Under the pieces are notes generated by a model. It made no database searches, was not told where the DNA came from, and saw only the letters and a list, made by a program, of their open reading frames with translations. Below are positions 38,131-49,688 of a stretch of 64,000 nucleotides of DNA, piece by piece. The position numbers and the translations under genes were made by a program. Numbering within the stretch: position 1 is the stretch's first letter; every line of letters starts with the position of its first letter. The stretch is taken from assembly GCA_023213395.1 (NCBI GenBank), contig CM041465.1, positions 92,821,741-92,885,740 of the forward strand, read 5' to 3'. The DNA is from Cycas panzhihuaensis (Eukaryota > Cycadophyta).

Positions 38131-39030
38131 TGCACTTGTCCCCTCTTCTCTTACGTGTCTGATCTATCTTGCATTACGCAGTCGAAGTCCCCCATGTGTG
38201 GGTTCCCTCCCCCTTGGCCTTGTGGGTCTGCCTTTAGTCGTTCCTGCTAGTTTTACACCTGTTTCATAGGGATTGATCTCTCTGGTTTGCATGGTGGTGT
38301 GTTCAGTTTTTCCCCTCGTGGTCACTCCCTTGTGTGTGTTGTGTGCATGGAGGGTGTTTTGCGCGGGAGCCTTGCTTTGGGAGGGGCATGGTGATCGCCG
38401 TTGTGGCTTCAGCGTGAGTACTTGTACGTGGTCCCCTCGTGGCTGGCCTGTTTCATTCTTATATTCCTACCCCTTGCCCCTTGACCAGTCTCCAAATTGT
38501 GCTTGTTCGCTGGTCATGTTTCGAATGTTGGTCTATGGCCTGCGATGTCTCTTGCGAGTTGAGTGCCCAAGACGGGCCCCTCTCATGGTGGTTACTGCGT
38601 TTATCTGACCCCCTGCATTTCTTTGTCCAGACCCTCATCCTTCTTGTAGTTGCATTCTCTATTTAGTCTCCACCCCCTCCCCCACTTGTTTTAAGAAGCG
38701 CACTCTGGGTTTGTTATGCCTACTGCCGCAATTTTTGTCTTGTTTTCCTTTACTTGTGCTCTCCGCTACTGGTCGCATTTATTTTTCTGTGCTCTGTCTA
38801 TTTTTGGCATCGGTGCAAGGCATGCGGTCCCGTGCATTCTTCTCTTTATTGCATTTTTCTTTTTTTCTTTCTGCATTTGTCGTTGGTGGATTTTAGATGG
38901 GTTTTCTCTTTGGTGGGTTATAATACGGTTTCGCTTGGCCCAACACAGATTGACCCTTTGTGCTGTCATTATTCTGCAGTCATCCGTTTGAATAGGCCCG
39001 CTCAAATGGATGCCTGGCATTCATGGATGC
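38131..39030 (+). other. 18S-proximal external transcribed spacer
   Basis: This is a G/T-rich, non-repetitive stretch ending directly at the 18S start. Runs such as ctccaccccctcccccac at about 38670 and a T-rich block near 38850-38880 are visible. No domain-bearing frame is present. It is assigned as 5' ETS from its position. Confidence 0.65.
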
Positions 39031-39936
39031 TACCTAGTTGATCCTGCCAGTAGTCATATGCTTATCTCAAAGATTAAGCCATACATATGTTAGTATGGAC
39101 TATTTCAGACTGTGAAACTGCGAATGGCTCATTAAATTAGTTATAGTTTATTTGATGGTATTCCTGTTACTTGGATAACCATAGTAATTCTAGAGCTAAT
39201 ACATGTTCCAAATCCTGACTTTTGGAAGGGACACATTTATTAGATAAAAGGCTGATGCGGGCTCTCATCCGATGTGTCAGTGATTCATGATAACTCGACG
39301 GATCACATGGCCCTAGTGCCAGTGATGCTTCATTCAAATTTCTGCCCTATCAACTTTTGATGGTAGGATAGAGGCCTACCATGGTGGTGATGGGTGATGG
39401 AGAATTAGGGTTCAATTTCAGAGAGTGAGCCTAAGAAACAGCTACCACATCCAAGGAAGGCAGCAGGCGTGCAAATTACCTAATCCTGACACGGGGAGGT
39501 AGTGACAATAAATAACAATACTGGGCTCATCGAGTCTGGTAATTGGAATGAGTACAATTTAAATCCCTTAACGAGGATCCATTGGAGGGCAAGTTTGGTG
39601 CCAACAGCCATAGTAATTCTAGCTCCAATAGCGTATATTTAAGTTGTTGCAGTTAAAAGGCTCGTAGTTGGATCTTGGGACGGCCCGACCGGTCTGCCTT
39701 TCGGTGTGCATTGATCGTTTTGTCCTTTTTGCTAGTGGTGCGTTCCTAGACTTAGTTGCCTGGGTTGTAGCTCTGGCGTTGTTACTTTGAAAAAAATAGA
39801 GTGCTCAAGGCAAGCCTACGCTCTGAATACATTAGCATGGAATAACATGATAGGATTCTGGTCCTATTATGTTGGCCTTCAGGACCGGAGTAATGATTAA
39901 TAGGGACAGTCAGGGGCATTCGTATTTCATTGTCTG

Positions 39937-39968
<32 letters not shown>

Positions 39969-39969
39969 C

Positions 39970-40011
<42 letters not shown>

Positions 40012-40107
40012 TGAAAGTTAGGGGCTCGAAGACGATCAGATACCATCCTAGTCTCAACCATAAACGATGCTGACTAGGGATTGGTGGATGTTGCTCTAAG
40101 GACTCCA

Positions 40108-40142
<35 letters not shown>

Positions 40143-40563
40143 TGGGGGGAGTATGGCTGCAAGGCTGAAACTTAAAGGAATTGACATAAGGGCACCACCA
40201 GGAGTGGAGCCTGCAGCTTAATTTGACTCAACAAGGGGAAACTTACTAGGTCCAGACATAGTAAGGATTGACAAATTGAGAGCTCTTTCTTGATTCTATG
40301 GGTGGTGATGCATGGCTGTTCTTAGTTGGTGGAGTGATTTATCTGGTTAATTCCATTAACAAACGAGGCCTCAGCCTGCTAACTAGCTACGTAGAGGGTT
40401 TCCTTTGCGGCCAGCTTCTTAGAGGGTCTATGGCTATTCAGGCCATGGAAGTTTGAGGCAATAACAGGTCTGTGATGCCCTTAGATGTTCTAGGCTGTAC
40501 GCGCACTACACTGATGTATTCAACGAGTCTATAACCTTGGCCGAGAGGTCTAGGTAATCTGTG

Positions 40564-40597
<34 letters not shown>

Positions 40598-40604
40598 CTA
40601 TTGA

Positions 40605-40641
<37 letters not shown>

Positions 40642-40795
40642 ACACGCGTTGACTATGTCCCTGCCCTTTGTACACACCGCCTGTCGCTCCTACTGATTGA
40701 ATGATCCGGTGAAGTGTTCAGATCGCAGCGACGATAGTGGTTTGCTGCTGCCGATGTTGCGAGAAGTTCATTGAACCTTATTATTTAGAGGAAGA

Positions 40796-40843
<48 letters not shown>
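39031..40843 (+). rRNA. 18S rRNA gene, probable pseudogene copy
   Basis: This small-subunit rRNA runs from tacctagttgatcctgcc to gtgaacctgcggaaggatcatta, 1813 bases, which is normal for plants. Most of the sequence aligns with plant 18S, but C-to-T and G-to-A changes are widespread. The 5' end has tacctAgttg for tacctGgttg. The 530 loop at 39598-39616 reads gtgccaacagccatagtaa where nearly all organisms have GTGCCAGCAGCCGCGGTAA. The universal segment near 40675 reads caccgcctgtc for caccgcccgtc. Damage at such sites means the product would not work in a ribosome, so this is a silenced, methylation-decayed copy (inference). No intron is present. Confidence 0.95.
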
Positions 40844-41519
40844 GCACCGGTCTCCAGACACCATAGACAATGAGCGAACTTTTAGGTGGGTACGTGATGG
40901 ATTTTGGGCCCCTTGAAGGCATCATGCTCCTCATCATTTCTCTAGATGGCTCTACTCAGCTGCGTGTAGTCTAGGTACGGGAGAGGGCTGGAATGACCTT
41001 GCCGTTCTCTCACAAACAGGGGATGTTGGGATGCCAGACTCTGCCTCTCACCCGTCTTGCTTCTGCCGCGCTCAAGGATATATAGATCGTAGCCCGGGAG
41101 CCACAAGCGGGATGGTGGGCTGCGTTTGCCATAGCATCTATCCCATTGGGTTCGTTGAGAGGGTCAGATGCCCCTTTGTCGCTTGCAGGGGCCCCCCATC
41201 ACAGGAGTGGGCTTGGGGAACTGGAAGTGTGGCATGGACTGTTTGATCATATTGGGTAACCAAGCCCTTCTCTCGCGCTGTTTTGTCCCTGCAACGGTTT
41301 CATGTGACTCTCCCCTCGCCATGACTTCGAGTCGATGTATGGGCCGCATCCTCTCGGGGAGGGGGTAGGGTTGTCTCGTTGTGCAGTGGGTGTCGTTAGA
41401 GTAGGGTGGGCCAACAAACCAAAAGCACAAGGTGCCCAGTGCACCAAGGACTCGAGTTGTTGCACGAACCCTCGATCCAGTGTTCTGCGGGGGTCTGTGT
41501 GATGTATTTATGGAAATGC
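40844..41519 (+). other. ITS1
   Basis: This internal transcribed spacer of about 676 bases lies between 18S and 5.8S. It is much longer than the roughly 200-300 bases usual in flowering plants and in the range seen in gymnosperms. It carries many TG/CA steps where CG is expected, like the genes around it. Confidence 0.9.
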
Positions 41520-41676
41520 ATGACTCTCAGCAATGGATATCTTAGCCCTCACCATGATGAAGAATGTAGCAAAATGCGATACTTAGTGTGAATTGTAGAA
41601 TCCCGTGAGTCATCCAGTCTTTGAATGCAAGTTGTGCCTGAGGCTTCGAATGAGGGCACGTCTGCCTGGGTGTCAC
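41520..41676 (+). rRNA. 5.8S rRNA gene, probable pseudogene copy
   Basis: It is recognised by atgactctcagcaatggatatc at the 5' end, then gatgaagaatgtagcaaaatgcgatac and gaatcccgtga, and ends near gcctgggtgtca. Plant 5.8S usually begins with acgactctcggcaacgg. At least six CG positions have become TG or CA here (for example aatgtagcaaa for aacgtagcgaa), so it shares the decay seen in 18S and 26S. The end is placed by similarity and may be off by a few bases. Confidence 0.93.
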
Positions 41677-41921
41677 ACACAATCAAATCGCCCCATTGCC
41701 TGCGTGCGAGTGGTGGAGGGGAGCTGGCTGTCTGTGTCCCTTATGACACCGTCAGCTTAACCAGATTGTGCTCCCATTGTCGGGCATCGGCGAGCGGTGG
41801 TTCGGTCATCTTGCTCGATCGATATGCGCACCGTAAGTGCACAACATGCAGGGAAAGCCCCCTCGACTTGATCACTCGAGAGGCCTAGGCTTCGGCTGGA
41901 GTTCCTCCCATCCACGTCACA
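41677..41921 (+). other. ITS2
   Basis: This spacer of about 245 bases between 5.8S and 26S has a normal length for seed plants. The boundary with 26S is set at acaaccccaggtcaggcg. Confidence 0.88.
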
Positions 41922-42258
41922 CAACCCCAGGTCAGGCGAGAGCACCCGTTGAGTTTAAGCATATCACTAAGCAGAGGAAAAGAAACTTACAAGGATTCCC
42001 CTAGTAATGACGAGCGAACCAGGAAGAGTCTAGCATGAAAATCGGGCGGCGGTATCATCTGAATTGTAGCCTGTAGAAGCGTCTTCAACAATGGATCGGG
42101 CCTAAGTCCCCTAGAAGGAGGCACCCAAGAGGGTGAAAGCCCTGTCAGGTTCGGACCCTGTTGCATCATAATGTGTTATCTGCGAGTCAGGTTATTTGGG
42201 AATGCAACCCTAATCGAGTGGTAAATTCTGTCCAAGGCTAAATATGGGTGAGGGACTA

Positions 42259-42304
<46 letters not shown>

Positions 42305-43189
42305 CAGAGTTAAAGAGTGTTTGAAATTACCAGGAGGGAAGTGGATGGAGGTTGGTGATGCGCTCCAGTCAGATGTAGAACGATGATCACCAATCTGCCG
42401 CTCGGGTCGGGGTGTGGACCATCGCTGGCTATCCTGGTGACAAAAATACACGTGGGAGACTGGGTGGAGTTTCGTCGTTTCGACGATCGCTGAGAGAAGC
42501 GCGCGCCTTTATGGTGGCCCTCAGGCACCTACACGCTTGTGGTGTTGGTCTGCGAGCTTTCTATCTAGCCCGTTTTGAAACACAGACTAAGGAGTATGAT
42601 ATGTGTGTGAGTCTGCAGGTTCAGAAACCCGTTAAACGCAAGGAAGTTGACTGGGGAGATGCCCCTTGGGGGCGTGCACCGCCGACCAACCCCGATCTTC
42701 TATGAAGGGTTCGAGTGTGAGCATACCTATTGGGACCCAAAAGATGGTGAACTATGCCTGAGCAGGGTGAAGCCAGAGGAAACTCTGGTGGAGGCCCGTA
42801 GTGACACTGACATGCAAATCGTTCATTTGACTTAGGTGCAGGGGCGAAAGACTAATCGAACCGTCCAATAGCTAGTTTCCTCCAAAGTTTCCCTTAGGAT
42901 AGCTAGAGCTCCGGTGCAAGCTTTATTGGGTAAAGCAAATGATTAGAGGCATCGGGGGCGTAATGCCCTCGACCTATTCTCAAACTTTAAATAAGTAAGA
43001 CGGTGCGGCCGCTTTACTGAGCCACGCAGCAGAATCAGGAGCTCTAAGTGGGCCATTTTTGGTAAGCAGAACTAGCGATGCAGGATGAACTGAAAGTTGA
43101 GTTACGGTGCTAAAATGTGTGCTAACCTAGATCCCACAAAGGGTGTTGGTTGATTAAGACAGCAAGACGGTGGTCATGGAAGTCGAAAT

Positions 43190-43223
<34 letters not shown>

Positions 43224-44175
43224 TCAACTAGCCCCGAAAATGGATGGCGCTAAAGCACGGGACCTATACTCAGATATCGGGGTAAGTTCTTAGCCTCGGT
43301 GAGTAGGAGGACACGGGGGTCATTGAGAAACCTTGGGTGCGAGTCTAAGCGGACCAGCCCCCATTGCAGATCTTGGTGGTAGTAGCAAATATTCAAATGA
43401 GAACTTTGAAGACTGAAGTGGGGAAAGGTTCCGTGTGAACAGCACTTGGGCATAGGTTAGTCGATCCTGAGAGATGGGGAAGCCCTGTGTGAAGGGCACA
43501 CTTTACGTATACATCGAAAGGGAATCAGGTTAATATTCTCGAACCAGGACATGGTGGCAGATGGCGACGTTAGGAAATTCAGAGAAGTCAGTGGGGGCCT
43601 CGAGAAGAGTTATCTTTTCTTTTTAATAGCCTGCCCACCCTGAAATCGGTTCATCTGGAGATAGGGTCCAGCATCTGGAAGAGCATTGCACGTCCTATGG
43701 TATCCAATGTGCCTCTGGTAGCCCTTGAAAATCTGGAGGACCGAGTACCGTTTGTGCCCAGTCATACTCATAACTGCATCAGTCTCAGGTGAGCGACCTG
43801 CAGTCGATAGAACAATGTAGGTAAGGGAAGTTGGCAAAATGGATTTGTAACCTTAGGAAAAGGATTAGCTTTAAGGGCTGGGCCTAGGGGTCTGTGCCTT
43901 GAGCTCGTGGGTTGTCAGTGGTCTGCCTGAGCTACTATCGCAGCAAGGGTGGGCTGGTGCATGTCGATCGGATGACGGGCACAAAACGTCCATTTGCGGG
44001 GCCTTTCCCTAGGTGGCGAACAGTCAACTTAGAACTGGTACAGACAAGGGGAATCCGATTGTTTAATTAAAACAAAGCATTACGATGGTCCCAGTGGATG
44101 TCGACGCAATGTGATTTCTGCCCAGTGCTCTAAATGTCAAAGTGAAGAAATTCAACCAAACGCAGGTAAACAGCA

Positions 44176-44209
<34 letters not shown>

Positions 44210-44261
44210 TCTCGTCATCTAATTAGTGACGCGTATGAATGGATTAACGAGATTCCCACTA

Positions 44262-44299
<38 letters not shown>

Positions 44300-44559
44300 T
44301 GGGCTTGGTGGAATCAGTGGGGAACGAAGACCCTGTTGAGCTTGACTCTAGTCTAACTTTATGAAATGACTTGAGAGGTGTAGAATAAGTGGGAGCCGTT
44401 TTGGGCGCAAGTGAAATACCACTACTTTTAACATTATTTTACTTATTCCGTGAGGCAGAGGCAGGGCATTGCCCCTATTTTTGGCCTTAAGGCATGTGCG
44501 GTCATGTCGATCTGGGCGGAAGACATTGTCAGGTGGGGAGTTTGGCTGGGGAAGCATAT
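41922..44559 (+). rRNA. 26S rRNA gene, 5' part (interrupted pseudogene)
   Basis: The large-subunit rRNA begins at aaccccaggtcaggcg and gttgagtttaagcatatca and continues colinear with plant 26S for about 2.6 kb. It is cut at 44559 by the gypsy element B insertion and resumes at 54994. The R2-type target word cttaaggtagccaaa is intact and empty at about 44193-44207. Mutations follow the C-to-T and G-to-A pattern (for example aaacagcaggagtaac for aaacggcgggagtaac). A transcript would be split by 10.4 kb of element, so this copy cannot give 26S rRNA. Confidence 0.95.
44555..44559 (+). other. target site duplication of element B, left copy
   Basis: catat sits directly before the 5' LTR. The right copy at 54994-54998 is cacat, as in normal 26S, so the left one has one C-to-T change. 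Confidence 0.85.
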
Positions 44560-45391
44560 TGTTGGAGTGAAATTTGACTCACTGGCTGTGTGAGGACCAG
44601 AGGTAGGTCAGATAACCCAAGTTGTGCAGTGCAGGACCGCATGCAGGAGGTACGCACGAGGCAAAACGGCAGAAAAATAAGCATTCTGGGTATGTATGAC
44701 AGGTGCATACCTAGAACAGGTACGCATGACAGGAACGTACCAACGATAGAACGGAACCAAACGGCGTTAGTGCATGACTCGTGGGACCGGTGAAGACACG
44801 GGAGGTGCCAGACGTACATACCGGACGTCTGAGCCTAAAGGAATAATTAATTAAGGACAAACAAAGTGATTAAGTGAAGAGTACGCATGATGAGAAGTGC
44901 GGTTATGACAAATAGTCATAACCCTTCATAAAATATACCAAAGATGAGTACTTAAGGAATGCGCATGATTCACGGTTAGGGTGAGAGTCGGATATCACAG
45001 ATGCACAAAGGTGCGAGGCGACGCATGATGACCCAATTGGAGCATGAATGTATGATAAGTACCATCTGGGTATGCATATGTAACAAAAGGGCGTATCTTC
45101 TTTGGAATGCTCAGGAATGCATTCCAGCCCCTGTGTAAATGAACTATTGAATTAATAAAAGAAGAGTTACGTGGAAATTGGTGTATTCTTGATGTGTGTT
45201 GATGATTTCTTTGAAGTATGTATTGATTTACGTACTCATGTACCATTCTGTGAATTATAGATGGAATGTATGTGGAATGTATAGGAATAACCATGTTGAC
45301 AGTGTCCTAAAACTAGACTACAGCGTTGTGTAACCTTGACAAGTGAGCAGAGGTATCTTGTAAGTGTAATAAGACACCTCACAAGTCAACA
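44560..45391 (+). repeat. element B 5' LTR
   Basis: The 832-bp LTR starts with TG and ends with CA. Its first 560 or so bases hold many short words of the type GTACGCATGA, GTATGCATGAC and CGTACC. It differs from the 3' LTR by many substitutions and small indels in that part, while the final 150 bases differ at one position. A polyadenylation-like aattaataaaag occurs near 45148-45160. Confidence 0.93.
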
Positions 45392-45392
45392 T

Positions 45393-45405
45393 TGGTTCCG
45401 TTGCC
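45393..45405 (+). other. element B primer binding site (tRNA-Glu type)
   Basis: tggttccgttgcc begins one base after the LTR. It is complementary to the 3' end of a tRNA whose acceptor 5' strand reads TCCGTTG, which is how plant tRNA-Glu genes begin. The match covers 13 bases. The tRNA identity rests on recall of the family, not on a search. Confidence 0.68.
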
Positions 45406-45531
45406 TACGTCCATTGAGGAGGGACAGGGCCTAGGGGTTTCAAAGGAAAAAGAATGTGTAAAGGGCAGAGGACCACAGGCGCTAGTCATGATGGTGGGTC
45501 AGAACTAAGCCACGTGCAGTGGGATCTTCCA

Positions 45532-46930
45532 ATGCCACCTAAGAGGCCTTCAAGGTCAGAAGAGCCCCAGAAGGATACTTCACCCAAGGAAAAGGAGACT
45601 AGTAGACAAAGGGCACTAAGATGGTCAAAAGAAGCAAAACTCAGAAGGGCAAGGAGATTAAGTTCGCAAAACAACGAGACTAAGAGACAGCCCGTTGAAG
45701 GATCTGAGGCAAGCAGAGCCCAAACACCTCAGGAAGAGGAAACCCATGGCGAACACATGGTATTGACACCAGCCCCTATCAGAGATGATTTGTGTAGCCC
45801 GGAGTTTGAAGGGAAGCCAAAAGTGGATGAAAAACATAAAGAGATCCTAACAGAGGGAAGTATACCAGTGGAGGACAGCCCGAAGGACCTAGGTGACAGC
45901 GATAAGAAGGCGGAGGAAGGTCCCTCAGCATATTGGGAAAACAAACTAACGAGGTAGCTTTTTGAAGATTCGACAGAAAAGGGTTCTGATCAATCTTATA
46001 TCACGGTAACACCATTGACTATACAAGTTCCAAGTGTAGTGGAACCTATACACATAAAAACTCCGTTCAAAATCCGTTGTTTGGGAAAGATAGTACAGTG
46101 GTGGTTACTCCCAGTGCATCCCCAAAGGACGAAGGAGGGGAAAGATCACCATCAGGTGGGGGACAGTTACAATCTCCCAAAATGGACGATTATAGAGACT
46201 TTGGGAAACTAATCTTTAATGATACTTGAGGCCTTGAGAGCACGTGTATCTATTTCAGAACCTCATTGATGTCAAAAAGATAACAGACGAAGATGAAATC
46301 AAAGCACACTTCGCTTATACGTTAAGAGGAGTACCCTTGGCTTGGTATAAGGAAACAAACAAGAATGAGCCATGGGTGCAGATTAAGAAAGCGTTTGAAG
46401 AAAGATTTCAAAAGTTTCACAGTAATGAAGCTGTGGAAATAGCATTGCGAGAGATCAGGCAGAGGCCGGGGGAATCCGTCCTAACTTACATTAGCCGAAT
46501 GAAGATTATTGCCGCGAGCATGATCAATGAAACGATCACGGATCATAATATGAAGAATTACTTCGTGAGAGGGCTGAATGAAAAGTTGCGAGCTATGATG
46601 CACGCTCATCCGCTAAAATCATTTAAGAATGCTCAGGAGTTGGCATTAAATTTCGAGATGGAAATGGATGCCCAAGCAGGGGGACAAGATTCCTTGTTGT
46701 TAAGATTACAAGATGAGATTAGAGAGTTGAAGCAGAATCAGTATAATCGACCCTTCTGCCAGGTAGGGGTAGCAGAAGAGGAATCTGAATTGGAGGCACT
46801 GAGGAAAGAGGTAGCCCGATTGAAAATTAGAAATAATCGAGAAGAAGAAGAGATACCCCAAAAAAAAGAGCACACTGGAAGGGTGACCAAGTGGTACCAT
46901 ATTTGTGAAGAAAACTCACATGCCACCTAG
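45532..46930 (+). pseudogene. element B gag, N-terminal and capsid part
   Basis: The frame opens with MPPKRPSRSEEP at 45532 and continues as a highly charged, Glu/Lys/Arg-rich segment to a TAG at 45955. A second segment in the same frame follows to 46210. The capsid part lies at 46244-46930 in another frame: IKAHFAYTLRGVPLAWYKE, WVQIKKAFEERFQKF, LREIRQRPGESVLTYISRMK and LNFEMEM. This is the retrotransposon gag pattern. A charged, probably coiled-coil stretch follows (EEESELEALRKEVARLK). At least one frameshift near 46212-46244 and one stop break it. Gag would form the element's particle, but this copy cannot encode a full one. Confidence 0.85.
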
Positions 46931-47264
46931 GAATATGATTTAAATTTGAAAAACAGTGCGACGTACCAACGGGAGAAGTGGTGCCACATATGTGAGGTTG
47001 ATACCCACACAACTAGGGATTGTTTCTACAATTCCAGGGGAAAAGCATTCAGAGGTCGAGATCAGGGAAGAGGCAACCCACCTCGGAATGTGTATACAAC
47101 GAGGGGCGCACTAGAACCCTCGAGGAAGAAACAACCGATGGGGAGATGCCTCATCTACCTATAGTTTGGGCACTGGAAATCTGAATGCCCAATGAAGCAA
47201 GAATCTGAGCGAGCCGTTCGTATGTAGTAACTATGGCCCAAGCGACCACAAAACAGAGGATTGC
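46895..47264 (+). pseudogene. element B gag nucleocapsid: four tandem CCHC-type knuckles
   Basis: Four C-x2-C-x4-H-x4-C units lie in a row. Knuckle 1 (46895-46936) is YHICEENSH with Tyr for the first and last Cys and a TAG inside. Knuckle 2 (46982-47023) is intact, CHICEVDTHTTRDC. Knuckle 3 (47147-47188) is CLIY, a TAG, then FGHWKSEC. Knuckle 4 (47223-47264) is CSNYGPSDHKTEDC with Tyr for the second Cys. Cys-to-Tyr is a G-to-A change, so all four were probably full knuckles once. Between 2 and 3 is an Arg/Gly-rich segment (GRDQGRGNPPRN). The frame changes between 3 and 4. Such knuckles bind nucleic acid in packaging and reverse transcription. Confidence 0.82.
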
Positions 47265-47291
47265 AAGGGTAAAGCTAAAGCAACTAACCTA

Positions 47292-48470
47292 ATGATAATC
47301 GTGCCAGAAACCAAGAATGTGAAATTACAAAACAAGCAGAAAGAGAAAGTGGATGAAGGATATCCAAACCCCCTAACAGAGATGGATCGGTATAAACAAG
47401 CGAAACAAGTGTTGGATGGTTTAGTCCGGGAAGAAAATATACTACCAATGGGTAAACTGGAAACAAAAAATGTTTACGTTCAGAAAAACAAACAAAAAGA
47501 GCCAGAAAAACTACCAGAAGAATCGACGGCAAAACCCCAAATGGTACAAATGGAGGAGTTGTTTAAAGGATTACCAGCCGAAGATATTCCCTGAATGTTG
47601 GTATTAATGGAGAATCTAGTGAAGCAGTTACAATTAACTATTCCTCTGTCTCAAGTTATTGATTGGATTAAAGGAGGAGTGTTACAAAAAGGAATTACCA
47701 AAAGTTTGAAACAAGTTATACCATCATTCGACATGGATCCAATGGTAACCATGTCAGTATTGGGAGAAACATTCCCACGAGTAATTGTGGATGGAGGAGC
47801 AGCAGTAAACGTGTTACCAGCGGCAACATGGCGTAAATTGGGAAGCCCAAGGTTGGAAGTAGCAACCTATTCATTGAAATTGGCTAATGAACTACTGGTA
47901 TGACCCGTGGGCAGATTGGCCAATATAAAAGTAAACGTGGCAGGGATAGTGGTAAGAGTTGATTTCACGATCGTGGAAATGGAGAGAGGAGCCACACCCT
48001 ACCCAGCATTACTAGGAAGGCCATGGTTATACAAAACACAATGCCTTCAGAATTGGGAAAAGGTAACCTTCACTTTATCGAACATCAACAACAAAGTGGT
48101 GCTACCAATGCTGGGAAAAAGTTCGATTGAAGTAATTCCAGACGAAGGATCCAGTACAACAGTAACCAGCACAACATTCTCTTCCAATGAGGAAGAACAC
48201 ATCTTTCACATGGAAGAAGAACCCACCACGTCAAAGCAGCATCAGCATGAAGAACCAACGGATCTCAAAGAAATATACAACTCTTCAAATGACAAACACG
48301 GTATGAGGTTCGTGGATTACTGGCTTCAAGATGCATATGAAGTAAACTCTTCTTCATTCAGATGTAATTTGCTATCTAAATGTGTATCTGTAAACATTGA
48401 TAATAATTTAAATTCTTTTGATTATATGCTGACTAATGATCATTTGGGAATTAATAATAACCTAGACTAA
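47292..48470 (+). pseudogene. element B protease region
   Basis: The segment is open in one frame apart from TGA at 47592 and TGA at 47901. A Lys/Glu-rich lead is followed by the retropepsin-like domain. Its active site, IVDGGAAVNVLPAATWRKLG, has the Asp at 47790-47792. The usual Asp-Ser/Thr-Gly is Asp-Gly-Gly here, a form I associate with some plant Ty3/gypsy lineages. The domain ends with YPALLGRPWLY. It would cut the polyprotein. The part after 48200 is acidic, then Asn-rich with no domain, and stops with TAA at 48468. Confidence 0.82.
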
Positions 48471-48548
48471 CTAACCCTTAGTTTATCTAGTAATTTTCAT
48501 AGTTTTTTTCTAGTTAGTAGTAACCCTGATATCCCATCTACTTCAGGT

Positions 48549-49679
48549 GTGGGTCCTGAGGTAGATTCCTTACCCCCCCCTTTTATACAACCCAAGGAAG
48601 GAGGTAATATTCCCTCCTCTTCTTCCTTAGAGGTACACCTGCCTAGCCATAAATCTCTTCCAACCATTGGTGCCAAAACTAGGGAAATAGAAGGAGGATT
48701 ACTGGTAAGTACTTCTAGCGAGTCTGGTCTAAGAAATAAAATCACTATTCTGGGAAAAACAAATTGTCAAACCTATATTAGGTATTACGTTAAACCATTC
48801 CATGGGGAGCAGTTATATGGGACCACCCATTTAACACACTGCATTGAGTATTGGATAGAGCAGGGAAATTGGGACAAAACTAAATGGCAGCAGGATTTAA
48901 TCCTAACCCTACGAGGGAAAGCTTGGTATTGGTACTTAGCTCACCAACATATCCTTAGCCATTGGCAAGAATTGGAAAAGATGTTTCGAATACGATTCGA
49001 TCATCCAGACCAACTGGCTATTCCAATATTCTATATAGGACATGACCCTAGAAAACACATACAGGTGTGTAAACAAAATTGGAAATCCTTGAGTATACCT
49101 AAGCGGAATTGGTCTAACTACTTCTACCATACCTTGGGGAGAGTAGCAAAAGACTGGTTCCTGGGAAGGGAGCAAAACTTAGATACAACCTGGACAAACC
49201 TAAGGGAATCTTTTATAAAAACCTTTAGGCATACTTTGGAAAACCAAGAAGTAGACACAATCCTGAAACATATTAGAATGATGAGCATAAAACTAGAACA
49301 GCAATTACCAGATCAGAAAATAATAGAATACATAGATAGTGAAGAAGAAGAAATTGTGAATTATCCTGCAGAATTTACAGAATTCACCGTGGGAGAAAGA
49401 AAAGTAGAAGATGCTCCAGGTCATAAAACTGAAAATGTAGAAGATGTGGGTATGACAAAGTTAAAAACAACAGAAATTAATGTTGGCAATCAAGAAAGTC
49501 CCAAGCTTATTCAAATTGGAGATTATTGGGATCCCCAAACGGTAGCCGAAGCTCAACAATTATTCGAAGAATTTCGTGATATGTTTGCATGGTCGTATAA
49601 AGATTTGAAAGGTATTCCTCCGAAGATAGGAATGCATCATATTGATCTAGTGGAGGACGCTAAACCAGTAAAACAGTGA
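48549..49679 (+). pseudogene. element B linker between protease and RT, with two gag-like modules
   Basis: An open stretch of 376 codons sits in the pol frame. Residues about 82-151 (48792-49001) and 161-245 (49029-49283) each show the gag capsid pattern. Module 1 has LILTLRGKAWYWYL then HWQELEKMFRIRF. Module 2 has YFYHTLGRVAKDWFL then TWTNLRESFIKTF. The real gag upstream has FAYTLRGVPLAWYKE then WVQIKKAFEERF. Gypsy elements normally have only a short spacer between protease and RT. Residues 262-330 are acidic and low in structure. Residues 335-376 (EAQQLFEEFRDMFAWSYKDL, then IGMHHIDL) are the usual RT lead-in. It ends at TGA 49677, where Arg (CGA) is expected. Function of the modules is unknown. 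Confidence 0.75.
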
Positions 49680-49688
49680 CCATACCAA

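Noticed and set aside
39782-43837. short open frames inside 18S, ITS and 26S on both strands
   Set aside because: They overlap clearly recognised rRNA genes and spacers and show no protein domain.
44193-44207. an R1 or R2 non-LTR element in 26S
   Set aside because: The R2 target word is intact and uninterrupted. The element present has LTRs and lies about 360 bases further on.
45486-45944. minus-strand open frames opposite element B gag
   Set aside because: They are shadows of the purine-rich charged gag segment on the plus strand, where Glu/Lys codons read as Leu/Phe/Ser on the other strand.
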